From Aquimarina mycalae (GTDB lineage: Bacteria; Bacteroidota; Bacteroidia; Flavobacteriales; Flavobacteriaceae), in the NCBI RefSeq assembly GCF_029906345.1, contig NZ_JARYGY010000004.1, forward strand, positions 248,001 through 312,000: a DNA stretch of 64,000 nt, given 5' to 3'. The notes under the pieces were generated by a model. That model was not told the DNA's origin and did no database searches. It worked only from the letters and a program-made list of their open reading frames with translations. Positions 1-7,183 of this stretch are shown here, piece after piece. Position 1 is the stretch's first letter, and every line of letters begins with the position of its first letter. Made by a program: the position numbers and the translations under genes.

Positions 1-129
1 TATTCAACAAAGAATAAAAAGCTTATCATAATACACCATACTTTTTTACTCATAGTATTCGTGTAATCCCTTATTAAAAGCTGCAAGTAAAATTTTCTTA
101 CTTTGCAAAAGGATATAATTGTAAGCATA

Positions 130-795
130 TTGAATACGTATACTAAACTTTGGTTTCTAGAAGACTTTATTCTTTTTAATAATTTGGGAAGAATTACAAT
201 GATGAAAATGGCTTCTGTTCTAGAAATGGAAAACATTGATAAAAAAGAAATCATAGAACTAAATAGAGGACATAAAAAGCATATTTTTTTTCTTAAAAAA
301 GGAGTTGTTAAAATCGTAGATACTTATACTGGTATTACAAAAGATGTAGTCAACAAGGGAAGTATCTTTGGAGAGTTAGCATTATTTGATCACGATTCTT
401 GTGTTCAGGAGCAAGCTGTAGCATTAGAAGATTGTGTATTATGCTCTATTGAAGTTGATAGGATGCTTGGAGCTATGAACAGGTTTCCATTCTTAAAGAA
501 AAATATGTTTAAGGCATATGTAGCAAGAATAAAAAAATTAGAACAAAGATTAGGAGCGATCGCATCTAATGATAGTGCTACTAGAATAAATGATTTTATT
601 TTAAATTATATTTCAGAATTTGGCCAACAACAAAATCGAAGGGTAATTGCAAAAAACCTTTTGTCTCATAAAGATATTGCTAGTATTACCAATACTTCAC
701 GCCAGACTGTAAGTAATATTATGAGCGGAATGAGAAAAGAAGGAACTATAGAATACGATTCAGAATTTATTTCAATATCCTGTTATAAAAACTAA
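130..795 (+). CDS. Crp/Fnr family transcriptional regulator
   Basis: This is a cyclic-nucleotide-type regulator of about 221 residues. It has an N-terminal beta-roll with the family-typical GSIFGELALF segment. A long dimerisation helix follows, then a C-terminal winged helix containing SHKDIASITNTSRQTVSN, which matches the Crp HTH. It probably binds DNA as a dimer; the effector is unknown. The reading frame is open from base 103, but no ATG occurs before base 199, and starting there would remove the conserved LWFLEDF opening. I therefore prefer TTG at 130, giving MNTYTKLWFLEDF. A degenerate -7 box (TTACTTTG, 98-105) sits just upstream. The gene converges with lpxH and their ends overlap by 4 bp. 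The family is secure; the start is not. Confidence 0.85.
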   Translation: MNTYTKLWFLEDFILFNNLGRITMMKMASVLEMENIDKKEIIELNRGHKKHIFFLKKGVVKIVDTYTGITKDVVNKGSIFGELALFDHDSCVQEQAVALEDCVLCSIEVDRMLGAMNRFPFLKKNMFKAYVARIKKLEQRLGAIASNDSATRINDFILNYISEFGQQQNRRVIAKNLLSHKDIASITNTSRQTVSNIMSGMRKEGTIEYDSEFISISCYKN

Positions 796-1568
796 TACTT
801 TTCTAGCTTCAATGTTTCACCATCAAAAACGGCATATGTATAATGTACTATCCAATCACCAAGGTTAATGTATTTTGCCTGCTCTTTTAACTCAATTTCC
901 ATAGGAAGATGTCTATGACCGAAAACAAAGTAATCTGTATGTTTTGCTGCTAATTTTCGCTTGCAATATTGCACCAACCATTCGTTCTCTTCGCCAAGAA
1001 AGGTAACGTCTTCATCTCCAGAAATCAATTTGTTTTTAACAGAAAGGTATTGCGCTAATTTTACTCCTAAATCAGGATGTAACCACCTAAAAAACCATTT
1101 AGCAACAGGATTGGTAAACACTTTTTTCATTCGTTTATATCCTTTATCTCCAGGCCCCAAACCATCTCCATGACCTATAAGAAATGTAGTGTTATTGAAC
1201 ACGAATTCTTGTGGTTTATGAAACACAGGGATATTTAATTCTTCTTCGAAATAACCATTCATCCATAGATCGTGGTTGCCAACAAAATAATATACAGGAA
1301 TTCCAGAATCAGTAATCTCTGCGAGCTTTCCTAAGGTTCTAGTGAATCCTTTAGGAACTACTGTTTTATATTCAAACCAAAAATCAAAAAGATCACCTAA
1401 TAAAAAAATGGCCGCTGCATCTTTTTTAACTTCATCTAACCAACTTACAAATTTTTGCTCTCTAGGAAAACTTTTCTCTGAAGTGGGAGCACCTAAATGA
1501 TTATCAGATGCAAAATATATCTTTTTACCTTGAGTAAGAGTTATGTGTTGTTCGGAAGGATGCTTCAT
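792..1568 (-). CDS. lpxH: UDP-2,3-diacylglucosamine diphosphatase (LpxH-like)
   Basis: This is a calcineurin-like metallophosphoesterase of 258 residues. The family cleaves UDP-2,3-diacylglucosamine to lipid X, an early lipid A step at the inner membrane face. The metal-site motifs are all visible in order: D22-x-H24 (SDNHLG), GDLFDFW near residue 58, GNHD near 97, GHGDG near 132 and GHRH near 218. The length is typical. It is the last gene of a probable minus-strand operon running crotonase, small membrane protein, queD, lpxH, with 59 bp between queD and this gene. It has no export signal, as expected for a cytoplasmic peripheral enzyme. Confidence 0.88.
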   Translation of the reverse strand: MKHPSEQHITLTQGKKIYFASDNHLGAPTSEKSFPREQKFVSWLDEVKKDAAAIFLLGDLFDFWFEYKTVVPKGFTRTLGKLAEITDSGIPVYYFVGNHDLWMNGYFEEELNIPVFHKPQEFVFNNTTFLIGHGDGLGPGDKGYKRMKKVFTNPVAKWFFRWLHPDLGVKLAQYLSVKNKLISGDEDVTFLGEENEWLVQYCKRKLAAKHTDYFVFGHRHLPMEIELKEQAKYINLGDWIVHYTYAVFDGETLKLEKY

Positions 1569-1627
1569 GTAGAAAACAAATATAACGAAGACCTATCAGC
1601 TTATCAAAACCTTATAGCTCTAATTAA

Positions 1628-2077
1628 TTAGTTGTCGCTTGCATACCATTCTGCAAAAGAGGTTTCAGTCTCCTGAAGTTTTAATGAATGCAGTGCAATA
1701 TTTTCTGGTAGTCTGGCTTTTATTTTGCTTGCAAAATCAATCACCATATTTTCACTAGTTGGTTGATAATCTACTAAAATCACATTATGACCTCTTTGTT
1801 CTAATTCTTTTGCTAACTCTATATGAGGAGTGTTTTTGTTAAAAACAGTTGCATGGTCAAATACATCTTCAATATCCTCTTTAACAATTTTCTTAAGATC
1901 TCCAAAATCAATCACCATTCCCAATTTCACATGAGAAGTGTCAGTTATAGGGCTTCCTATAACTGTAACACTTAATTTATAGCTATGACCATGAACATTT
2001 TTACATTTGCCATCATAACCATATAGTGCGTGACCGGTTTCAAAAGAAAACTGTTTGGTGATTCTGATCTTGCTCAT
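1628..2077 (-). CDS. queD: 6-carboxytetrahydropterin synthase family protein
   Basis: This is a 149-residue member of the 6-pyruvoyl-tetrahydropterin synthase / QueD family. QueD makes 6-carboxytetrahydropterin from dihydroneopterin triphosphate on the way to queuosine. The zinc ligands H16, H29 and H31 are present (FETGH and NVHGH), and the catalytic cysteine C25 precedes NVHGH as in QueD enzymes. The length fits a complete protein. No other queuosine gene is in the window, so QueD rather than a pterin-cofactor enzyme is inferred from the Cys-x3-His-Gly-His arrangement. It lies 36 bp after the small membrane ORF and upstream of lpxH on the same strand. Confidence 0.85.
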   Translation of the reverse strand: MSKIRITKQFSFETGHALYGYDGKCKNVHGHSYKLSVTVIGSPITDTSHVKLGMVIDFGDLKKIVKEDIEDVFDHATVFNKNTPHIELAKELEQRGHNVILVDYQPTSENMVIDFASKIKARLPENIALHSLKLQETETSFAEWYASDN

Positions 2078-2113
2078 CTCTTAGATTGTAACTTTTTGCA
2101 AAGTTAATGAACA

Positions 2114-2212
2114 TTATCTTCTCTTCCTTTTATTAATAAAGTAAACTACGACCAATATAATTCCCATGATCAAAAATAGTCCGTTACCTCCTAAAAAATT
2201 CAATATATCCAT
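2114..2212 (-). CDS. Small single-pass membrane protein, 32 residues
   Basis: I found this short ORF by reading the gap between queD and the crotonase gene. Its ATG lies 3 bases after the crotonase stop codon (TAA-tac-ATG), a spacing typical of translational coupling. It starts MDILNFLGGNGLFLIMG, continues as one hydrophobic helix (IILVVVYFI) and ends in a basic tail (NKRKRR), as expected for a small inner-membrane protein with a cytoplasmic C-terminus. An AGGAGG sequence lies within its own coding region. The function is unknown. Support comes from spacing, composition and frame only. Confidence 0.55.
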   Translation of the reverse strand: MDILNFLGGNGLFLIMGIILVVVYFINKRKRR

Positions 2213-2215
2213 GTA

Positions 2216-2983
2216 TTACTTTTTAAATTTCTCCAATGCTTCCTTAGTAAATTCTGAAAGCACTAATGCTCCAGAAACTGCAGCTCTTTCAATTAGTAGT
2301 TCTTCCCAATGTTCTGTTCCTTTCCATAATGTCTTTTTCATTTGTTTAGTTGCTTCTGGATTATAGCTAGCTAATTTTTCTGCAAACAACTGAACTTCTT
2401 TGTCTAACTCACTAATTGTTTCAAACACTCTGGCAAATAAACCCTGATCTTTAGCCCAATATGCGTTTTTCCATTGGGATGCATCCCAAGCCAACGCTTC
2501 AAATGCAGCCAATCCTATTTTTCTGGATACAGCTGGTTCAATTACAAAAGGTCCTATTCCAATTGTTATTTCGCTTAATTTAACCGAAGCAGCTTCGGTA
2601 GCCATACAGTAATCACAAGCAGATGCTAAGCCTACTCCTCCGCCTACAGTTTTTCCTTGTATTCTTCCTATAATTGGTTGGCTACATTTGCGCATTGCAT
2701 TAATTACATTTGCAAAACCAGAAAAGAACTTTGTTCCTTCCTCCAAATTATCGACAGCTACTAACTCATCAAAAGAAGCCCCTGCACAGAAGGCCTTTTC
2801 GCCTTCGGATTTTAACACAATTACGAATACAGAAGGATCACTAGATAGTTCATCTAGCGCATTAGTCAATCTCTGTAATAATTCGGACGGAAAAGAATTA
2901 CTTGCAGGATGCCCAAACTCTATAGTAGCAATGTGATTTTCTATATTGGTATATAAACTTCCGTTGATACGAGTAGTAGTCAT
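2216..2983 (-). CDS. Enoyl-CoA hydratase/isomerase (crotonase) family protein
   Basis: This is a crotonase-fold protein of 255 residues acting on an acyl-CoA in the cytoplasm. The oxyanion-hole segments KAFCAGASFDEL and GKTVGGGVGLASACD are clear, and SEITIGIGP carries the usual second catalytic glutamate. In classical enoyl-CoA hydratases the other acid sits in GGGxELA; here that position is Gly (GGGVGLA). The reaction may therefore be a hydration of the methylglutaconyl-CoA type, or an isomerisation, rather than beta-oxidation; this is inference. It heads a minus-strand cluster with the small membrane protein, queD and lpxH, although no shared pathway is evident. Confidence 0.85.
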   Translation of the reverse strand: MTTTRINGSLYTNIENHIATIEFGHPASNSFPSELLQRLTNALDELSSDPSVFVIVLKSEGEKAFCAGASFDELVAVDNLEEGTKFFSGFANVINAMRKCSQPIIGRIQGKTVGGGVGLASACDYCMATEAASVKLSEITIGIGPFVIEPAVSRKIGLAAFEALAWDASQWKNAYWAKDQGLFARVFETISELDKEVQLFAEKLASYNPEATKQMKKTLWKGTEHWEELLIERAAVSGALVLSEFTKEALEKFKK

Positions 2984-3050
2984 TATGTTTTTTTGATAAA
3001 AATAAGTAATATTTTATATTCAGGGCTGTGTTCTTTTAACTGTGTGTAAA

Positions 3051-3070
3051 ACACGTATTTACACGTATTT
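3051..3070. repeat. Perfect tandem decamer ACACGTATTT
   Basis: ACACGTATTT occurs twice back to back (3051-3060 and 3061-3070), preceded by GTGTGTAAA. It lies between the crotonase start on the minus strand and the small ORF at 3104 on the plus strand. That is a place where a divergent regulator could bind. There is no other evidence of function. Confidence 0.5.
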
Positions 3071-3090
3071 ATGTTTTTTCCTATTTAGTA

Positions 3091-3098
3091 TACTTTTG
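3091..3098 (+). promoter_or_regulatory. Bacteroidota -7 promoter box
   Basis: TACTTTTG matches TAnnTTTG exactly and ends 5 bases before the ATG of the 31-codon ORF at 3104. With the usual 6-8 base distance to the transcription start, that transcript would be essentially leaderless. No TTG is seen at the -33 position. Confidence 0.45.
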
Positions 3099-3103
3099 AA
3101 AAT

Positions 3104-3199
3104 ATGGAAAAAAAGTATGTGGAAAAATTCAGGTTAGTAGCTGTACTAATTTGTCTATATGTTATTATTGCGATGGCAATCATTAGGTTTATATTCTAA
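3104..3199 (+). CDS. Small single-pass membrane protein, 31 residues
   Basis: The ORF opens MEKKYVEKFR, giving a charged N-terminus. A single hydrophobic helix of about 18 residues (VAVLICLYVIIAMAII) and a short RFIF tail follow. A perfect -7 box lies directly upstream. Its stop codon overlaps that of the MATE transporter on the other strand by a few bases, so the two genes converge end to end. The charge and hydrophobicity pattern argues for a real membrane peptide. The short length, and the lack of a Shine-Dalgarno sequence (which is common in this phylum), keep confidence moderate. Confidence 0.45.
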   Translation: MEKKYVEKFRLVAVLICLYVIIAMAIIRFIF

Positions 3200-4527
3200 A
3201 CATTCGCCAATCTGTAATATTTATTTCTGAATTTTACGATCAATGCTAAACCTCTGATCAGCATCCAAACGGTGATTGCAATCCATATTCCATGAAGCTT
3301 CCAATCAAAATATCTAGCAATTAATAAGGTAGGAATAAAACCAAAAAAAGTGGATCCTATCAGTACATTGCGTAAAAAACTGGTTTCTCCTAATCCTTTA
3401 AAAATACCATCACCAACAAAAGCAAGTGCATTTATGGGTAATGCTATTACCACTAGATAGAAAAAGCCTGTAAAAATAGTTAATACTTCTTGATCCTTAG
3501 TAAAAATTAAGGCTAGCTGTTCAGGAATCAATAAAGAAATTCCTCCTAAAATGCACGCTACAATAACTCCATAAACATTCACCTTCTTAGCCATAATAAC
3601 CAGACTTTTATAATCTTTTGCTCCTAATAATCTACCTCCCAAAATATTACCAGCGCCTCCGTATCCATCAATAAAAAAAGCAAAAAACAACCACAGTTGA
3701 ATAGCAATACTATGAGCTGCTATATAATTCGTGCCTAAACTAGTTGCTTCTCTTACCGCTAAAAGTAATGTTGTGTTTAATGCTAAGGATCTAATAAAAA
3801 GATTTCCACTCATAACTAAGAACCGTTTCATTTCTGGATGCCAAAGCTTTTCTAATCGTAACGATACGTCTGTTTTTTTGAGCAATAATATAAATGATAA
3901 AACAGCCATTAACATCTGTGAAAACAGACTTGCCCAAGCAGCTCCTTCAAGGTGCATAGGTTCTAAAACGCCTTCTATTCCATAGACTAAAACGATATCT
4001 AATATGATATTAGCCAAAACTCCAATAAGCGCAATAATCATTGGCCAAAATGTATTTTGAAGCCCTCTAAAAATCCCAAAAATTGCAAATACAAATAAGG
4101 ATAGTGGAAACCCCCAAACACGAATGCTATAGTAAGAAATACAATACTCCAATACCTGACCTTCGGCTTTAAGAAGCACAAAAATCTCCTTAATAAAAGG
4201 TACCGTAATAAGGAGAATCGTAATACTCAATCCTATATTAAAAAGTATTGCCTGAGCTGGTAATGTTTTTACTTCTTCTAATTTTCCTGCTCCTAAATAT
4301 TGTGAAATAATAGCTGAAATTGCCGCGCGAGTCTGAGCCAATACCCAGATTAACATAGACAGAAAAGATCCAACTATCCCTACGGCTGCAAGTGATTCTG
4401 TGCCATTCACAGGTATATTACCAACTATTGCAGTGTCCGTAGCTGACAACACAGGTTCAGCTACTCCTGCAATTATTGCTGGAATGGCTAGTTTATTTAT
4501 ATTTTTAAAACTTATAACACTATTCAC
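3196..4527 (-). CDS. MATE family multidrug efflux transporter
   Basis: This is a 443-residue polytopic inner-membrane protein with about 12 hydrophobic segments in two related halves. Signature features are the N-terminal LAIPAIIAGVAEPVLSATDT and the QYLGAG loop after the third helix, as in the DinF branch of the family. Such proteins exchange Na+ or H+ for cationic drugs or metabolites. The start codon overlaps the stop of the upstream acetyltransferase by 4 bp, so the two are almost certainly cotranscribed and translationally coupled. The substrate cannot be told from the sequence. Confidence 0.88.
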   Translation of the reverse strand: MNSVISFKNINKLAIPAIIAGVAEPVLSATDTAIVGNIPVNGTESLAAVGIVGSFLSMLIWVLAQTRAAISAIISQYLGAGKLEEVKTLPAQAILFNIGLSITILLITVPFIKEIFVLLKAEGQVLEYCISYYSIRVWGFPLSLFVFAIFGIFRGLQNTFWPMIIALIGVLANIILDIVLVYGIEGVLEPMHLEGAAWASLFSQMLMAVLSFILLLKKTDVSLRLEKLWHPEMKRFLVMSGNLFIRSLALNTTLLLAVREATSLGTNYIAAHSIAIQLWLFFAFFIDGYGGAGNILGGRLLGAKDYKSLVIMAKKVNVYGVIVACILGGISLLIPEQLALIFTKDQEVLTIFTGFFYLVVIALPINALAFVGDGIFKGLGETSFLRNVLIGSTFFGFIPTLLIARYFDWKLHGIWIAITVWMLIRGLALIVKFRNKYYRLANV

Positions 4528-5024
4528 AATACTAGTTCATAACAATAAAATGGATATTCACTTTGTTTCGGAAAATAGATATCTCCTAATTTTTGATATC
4601 CTCTAGTTTCATAAAATTTCTGATTTCTTTTATTCTGACTAAATGTGTCTAATCGTACTGAGGTATATTTATTTTTTTTGGCATACGCCTCTGCCCAATT
4701 CATTAATTCTTGAGCATATCCCTTACTCCAATATTCAGGATGTACCGCCAAACGATGTATATAGAGGTTATTTTCATTAGCAGTTACCCATTTGACTGGG
4801 ACATACTCTTCATCCATAACTTCAGTGATCACTACAATCCCCTTTATCAAACGATCTTCTTCGAGCACATATAATTCTTGTAATTCAATATCTTTCTGAA
4901 AACGTGTCCGAGTTGGATAGTGTTCATTCCATTGATAGATACCTTTTGCAATCATGGCTTTCGCACATGCTAATGTTAATTTATGAATAGTATCTAAATC
5001 TGATAGTGCTGCTTTACGAACCAT
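4524..5024 (-). CDS. GNAT family N-acetyltransferase
   Basis: This is a GCN5-related acetyltransferase that moves an acetyl group from acetyl-CoA to an unknown amine. The conserved core is visible: beta-strand LYIHRLAVHPEYWSKGYAQEL holds motif A with a Q/RxxGxG-like turn, followed by VRLDTFSQNKRNQKFYETRGY. The frame is open to a TTG at 5069, but a TTG-N17-TATTTTTG promoter (5042-5069) lies inside that extension. Transcription should begin near 5035, so ATG 5024 (MVRKAALSDLD, 166 residues) is the better start. It is coupled to the MATE gene by a 4-bp overlap; together they may form a detoxification pair. Confidence 0.82.
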   Translation of the reverse strand: MVRKAALSDLDTIHKLTLACAKAMIAKGIYQWNEHYPTRTRFQKDIELQELYVLEEDRLIKGIVVITEVMDEEYVPVKWVTANENNLYIHRLAVHPEYWSKGYAQELMNWAEAYAKKNKYTSVRLDTFSQNKRNQKFYETRGYQKLGDIYFPKQSEYPFYCYELVL

Positions 5025-5041
5025 ATTTTCTTTGGAAAAAT

Positions 5042-5069
5042 CAAAAATACTAACTTTCTTTTTCTGCAA
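5042..5069 (-). promoter_or_regulatory. Promoter of the GNAT-MATE operon
   Basis: On the minus strand TTG (5067-5069) is followed after 17 bases by TATTTTTG (5042-5049). This fits the Bacteroidota TTG / TAnnTTTG pattern with slightly short spacing. It places the transcription start near 5035 and decides the start codon of the acetyltransferase. Confidence 0.55.
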
Positions 5070-5177
5070 CAGGGTTTATATTATACCTTGATGTTATTTT
5101 ATACAAACTTTAAGAAAAGAAAAACAGTTCTAGGTGCAAGAATCCTCAAAAGAATGCGTTTATAGGTTTCAAAATTG

Positions 5178-5185
5178 TAATTTTG
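5178..5185 (+). promoter_or_regulatory. -7 promoter box of the universal stress gene
   Basis: TAATTTTG followed by C matches TAnnTTTG 25 bases before the ATG at 5211. No clear TTG is present at -33, so the promoter may need an activator. Confidence 0.5.
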
Positions 5186-5210
5186 CTCTCTAAAACACAA
5201 ATCAAGTTTA

Positions 5211-6014
5211 ATGATGAAAAATATTCTTGTTCCTTTAGGTCTATCAGAAAATTCAGTAAGTATAGCCAGGCTTCAATATGTAATCAATTTTGCAAAAGAA
5301 CTCGGAGGAACAGTGTATGCAGTACAAGTTTTTAAAGAATTACCGAGATCGAGTAGTCTTCCCTCAGTAAATAAAACTTTAAAAGATATCTCAATCGCTA
5401 CAATTGAGGAAAAACTGGACGCGGTTGATAAAAAAGGTGTCGATGTAATTGCATTACCGTTAGAAGGTGATTTATTAGAAGCGATTCCAGAATTTAATTT
5501 AAAACATTCTATAGATTTAATAGTTTTAGGACCTGAAAGTGGTAATATTAAAGATCCTTATTTCCTTGGTGAAATATCTGGAAGTTTGGTTAAAAAGACA
5601 GAAATACCTGTATTAGTAGTTCCTGAAAACTATATTTTTAAACCTATTTCTAAGATTTTGATGGCAATCAAATCTGGAATCATTAAAAAACAAAGTACTT
5701 TGTCTCCTGTAAAAGAAATTTTGAATACATTTAGTGCCGAAATGAAACTTCTTCAGGTGAAAACAACGGAGTTCTTACCAGAAGATGCAGAATTTCATAA
5801 GGATTTAGCTAAACTTATTAGTTCATTTAAATCCTCAGAAAATGGAACTTTATTTCAGGGAGTTTTAGAACATCTTAATGAAAACGATCCAGATTTATTA
5901 TGCGTTTTTAGGCGTAGAAGAGGATTTTTTGCTAAGCTCTGGGAAGAAAATGTAGTACTGAAAAAAGATTTTGAAAGTAGAATTCCGTTATTAGTGCTTA
6001 AGGGAGCCAGATAG
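5211..6014 (+). CDS. Tandem universal stress protein (UspA-like)
   Basis: The 267 residues contain two Usp domains. The first (1 to about 140) starts MKNILVPLGLSENS and ends with the typical VLGPESG...GSLVKKTEIPVLVVPE segment, resembling the Usp nucleotide-binding G-x2-G-x9-GS pattern. The second (about 145-267) is more divergent, and its C-terminal nucleotide signature is degraded (FRRRRGFFAKLW). Such proteins act in the cytoplasm during starvation or stress. Only the first domain looks able to bind ATP; this is inference. The tRNA-Ala gene follows 12 bp after the stop and could be read from the same promoter. Confidence 0.85.
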   Translation: MMKNILVPLGLSENSVSIARLQYVINFAKELGGTVYAVQVFKELPRSSSLPSVNKTLKDISIATIEEKLDAVDKKGVDVIALPLEGDLLEAIPEFNLKHSIDLIVLGPESGNIKDPYFLGEISGSLVKKTEIPVLVVPENYIFKPISKILMAIKSGIIKKQSTLSPVKEILNTFSAEMKLLQVKTTEFLPEDAEFHKDLAKLISSFKSSENGTLFQGVLEHLNENDPDLLCVFRRRRGFFAKLWEENVVLKKDFESRIPLLVLKGAR

Positions 6015-6026
6015 CAAATACCTAAA

Positions 6027-6100
6027 GGGGATGTAGCTCAGCTGGCTAGAGTGCTTGACTGGCAGTCAAGAGGTCGTGGGTTCGAGTCCCATCCTCTCCA
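6027..6100 (+). tRNA. tRNA-Ala (anticodon GGC)
   Basis: The cloverleaf folds cleanly over 74 nt. The anticodon stem is CTTGA/TCAAG with loop CTGGCAG, giving anticodon GGC at 6061-6063. The T arm is GTGGG/CCCAT with TTCGAGT. The acceptor shows the alanine identity pair G3-U70 (6029, 6097) and discriminator A. CCA is not encoded. One oddity is that position 6-67 is a T-C mismatch (6032, 6094) in the acceptor stem. The identity is firm because both the anticodon and G3-U70 agree. Confidence 0.95.
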
Positions 6101-6178
6101 CAAATTAATAAAAGTTTGTACTTTTGTAATACATTTTCTAAAATATAGAGTAAATTCTATTTTTGTAAAAAGTGATAT

Positions 6179-6403
6179 ATGACATTGATTGAAAAAGCTT
6201 TAGAATTCGAGGGTAGAAAAATGAGTAACATGACTACCAGTGATAGGGTAGCAGCTTCTAGAGAAGCCAAGTCGCTTATTTTAAGTCTGAATGAGATTTA
6301 TAAAGAAAGTAAAGATCCTGAAATCATGGATCTTATGAAACTATTAACCGCAAAAAAGCGTAAGATAGAAAAGCGATTAAAAGGAACTCCTCCAGAGATG
6401 TAA
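6179..6403 (+). CDS. Conserved small hypothetical protein
   Basis: This is a 74-residue, highly charged, helix-prone protein (MTLIEKALEFEGRKMSNM... ending KRKIEKRLKGTPPEM) with no signal peptide or membrane segment. The composition suggests two amphipathic helices forming a small cytoplasmic helical bundle. I do not assign a function. It resembles small proteins I associate with flavobacterial genomes, but I could not confirm this by search. It sits alone between tRNA-Ala and a 780-bp gene-free stretch. Confidence 0.65.
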   Translation: MTLIEKALEFEGRKMSNMTTSDRVAASREAKSLILSLNEIYKESKDPEIMDLMKLLTAKKRKIEKRLKGTPPEM

Positions 6404-6550
6404 TCCCTTAAAGGGTTTATTTTACTATCCCCCATATTTAGTGTTGTCTAATGAGGTTGTTAACCATTATAAGATAACAGTATTATTTCTCCATGCCTGA
6501 AAAATAAAGTTGGGTTAAAAAAAGATGTAGTTATCTATTTAAAACAAACA

Positions 6551-6623
6551 ACCCTCAGGCTAACTACTTCCTGAGGGTCTGAATTGAAACTAAATTATAA
6601 TATTTAACACAAACTCAACTTAT
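6551..6623 (-). repeat. Hairpin-plus-box element, copy 1
   Basis: A perfect 9-bp stem (ACCCTCAGG / CCTGAGGGT, 6551-6578) encloses the loop CTAACTACTT. Thirty bases further on the plus strand is the box ACAAACTCAACTTAT (6609-6623). Read on the minus strand, the box comes first and the hairpin runs into TTGTTTGTTTT, like a small RNA ending in an intrinsic terminator. The 780-bp gap 6404-7183 otherwise shows no credible gene. Confidence 0.6.
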
Positions 6624-6937
6624 ACATAATTATGATTGTTTCAATTTTGCTATTCTTTTTGATTGATTTTTTTCCGTCGCGAATATAAGCTCTAATCTTC
6701 AATTTTTTGAACGAATTTTGAGTGATAATACACATTTAACGATCCGATAATATCTCATTAAAATCTTTGAGATTAAACCACTAAAAATCAACCTTTACTA
6801 TATATTAGTATCTTTTCTCTCTAATTTGTTACCATATTCTTAGCCATTTTTTATCTAAAAATAGATGAATGACTATTTTTTTTCAAATAGCGTGCCAAAT
6901 TCAGGAAATTGAGGTTAAAATGTTTATTAAATAAAAG

Positions 6938-7015
6938 AACCCTTGAGATAAAATACCTCAAGGGTTGGATTGAAACAAATCATTACTAATAATAAAATAC
7001 ACAAACTCAACTTAT
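6938..7015 (-). repeat. Hairpin-plus-box element, copy 2
   Basis: A 10-bp stem (AACCCTTGAG / CTCAAGGGTT, 6938-6966) is followed 34 bases later by ACAAACTCAACTTAT (7001-7015), identical to copy 1. On the minus strand the hairpin is followed by CTTTTATTT. Both copies also share a TTGAAAC just after the stem on the plus strand, and TTGAARCA beyond the box on the minus strand. Confidence 0.6.
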
Positions 7016-7082
7016 TATTATGCTATGAATAGGTGCTTCAACTAAATAGTGATTTCTCTTTATGAGAAATCGAAATACAAGA

Positions 7083-7158
7083 CTCTTGAGGTAACTACTT
7101 CTCAAGAGCCTTGCTCAGAAAAAATAGTTTGCTTATAGTATAAACAAACTCAACTTAT
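7083..7158 (-). repeat. Hairpin-plus-box element, copy 3
   Basis: An 8-bp stem (CTCTTGAG / CTCAAGAG, 7083-7108) has loop GTAACTACTT, nearly the same loop as copy 1. ACAAACTCAACTTAT follows at 7144-7158, again an identical 15-mer. This copy lies 25 bp downstream of the lipoprotein stop and may double as the terminator of the TonB receptor operon. Confidence 0.6.
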
Positions 7159-7183
7159 CGTTATACTTGGTGTTGTTACTATT

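Noticed and set aside
199..795. ATG 199 as the start of the Crp/Fnr gene
   Set aside because: It would delete the conserved LWFLEDFILFNNL opening of the cyclic-nucleotide domain; TTG 130 keeps it.
6629..6685. Eighteen-codon ORF starting MIVSILLFFLIDFF after the first ACAAACTCAACTTAT box
   Set aside because: The other copies have no comparable ORF, the sequence is simply T-rich, and there is no promoter; not supported as a gene.
6579..6980. GAATTGAAAC and GGATTGAAAC after two hairpins, resembling the end of some CRISPR repeats
   Set aside because: Only two occurrences about 390 bp apart, no regular spacers and no cas genes; they belong to the hairpin-box elements.
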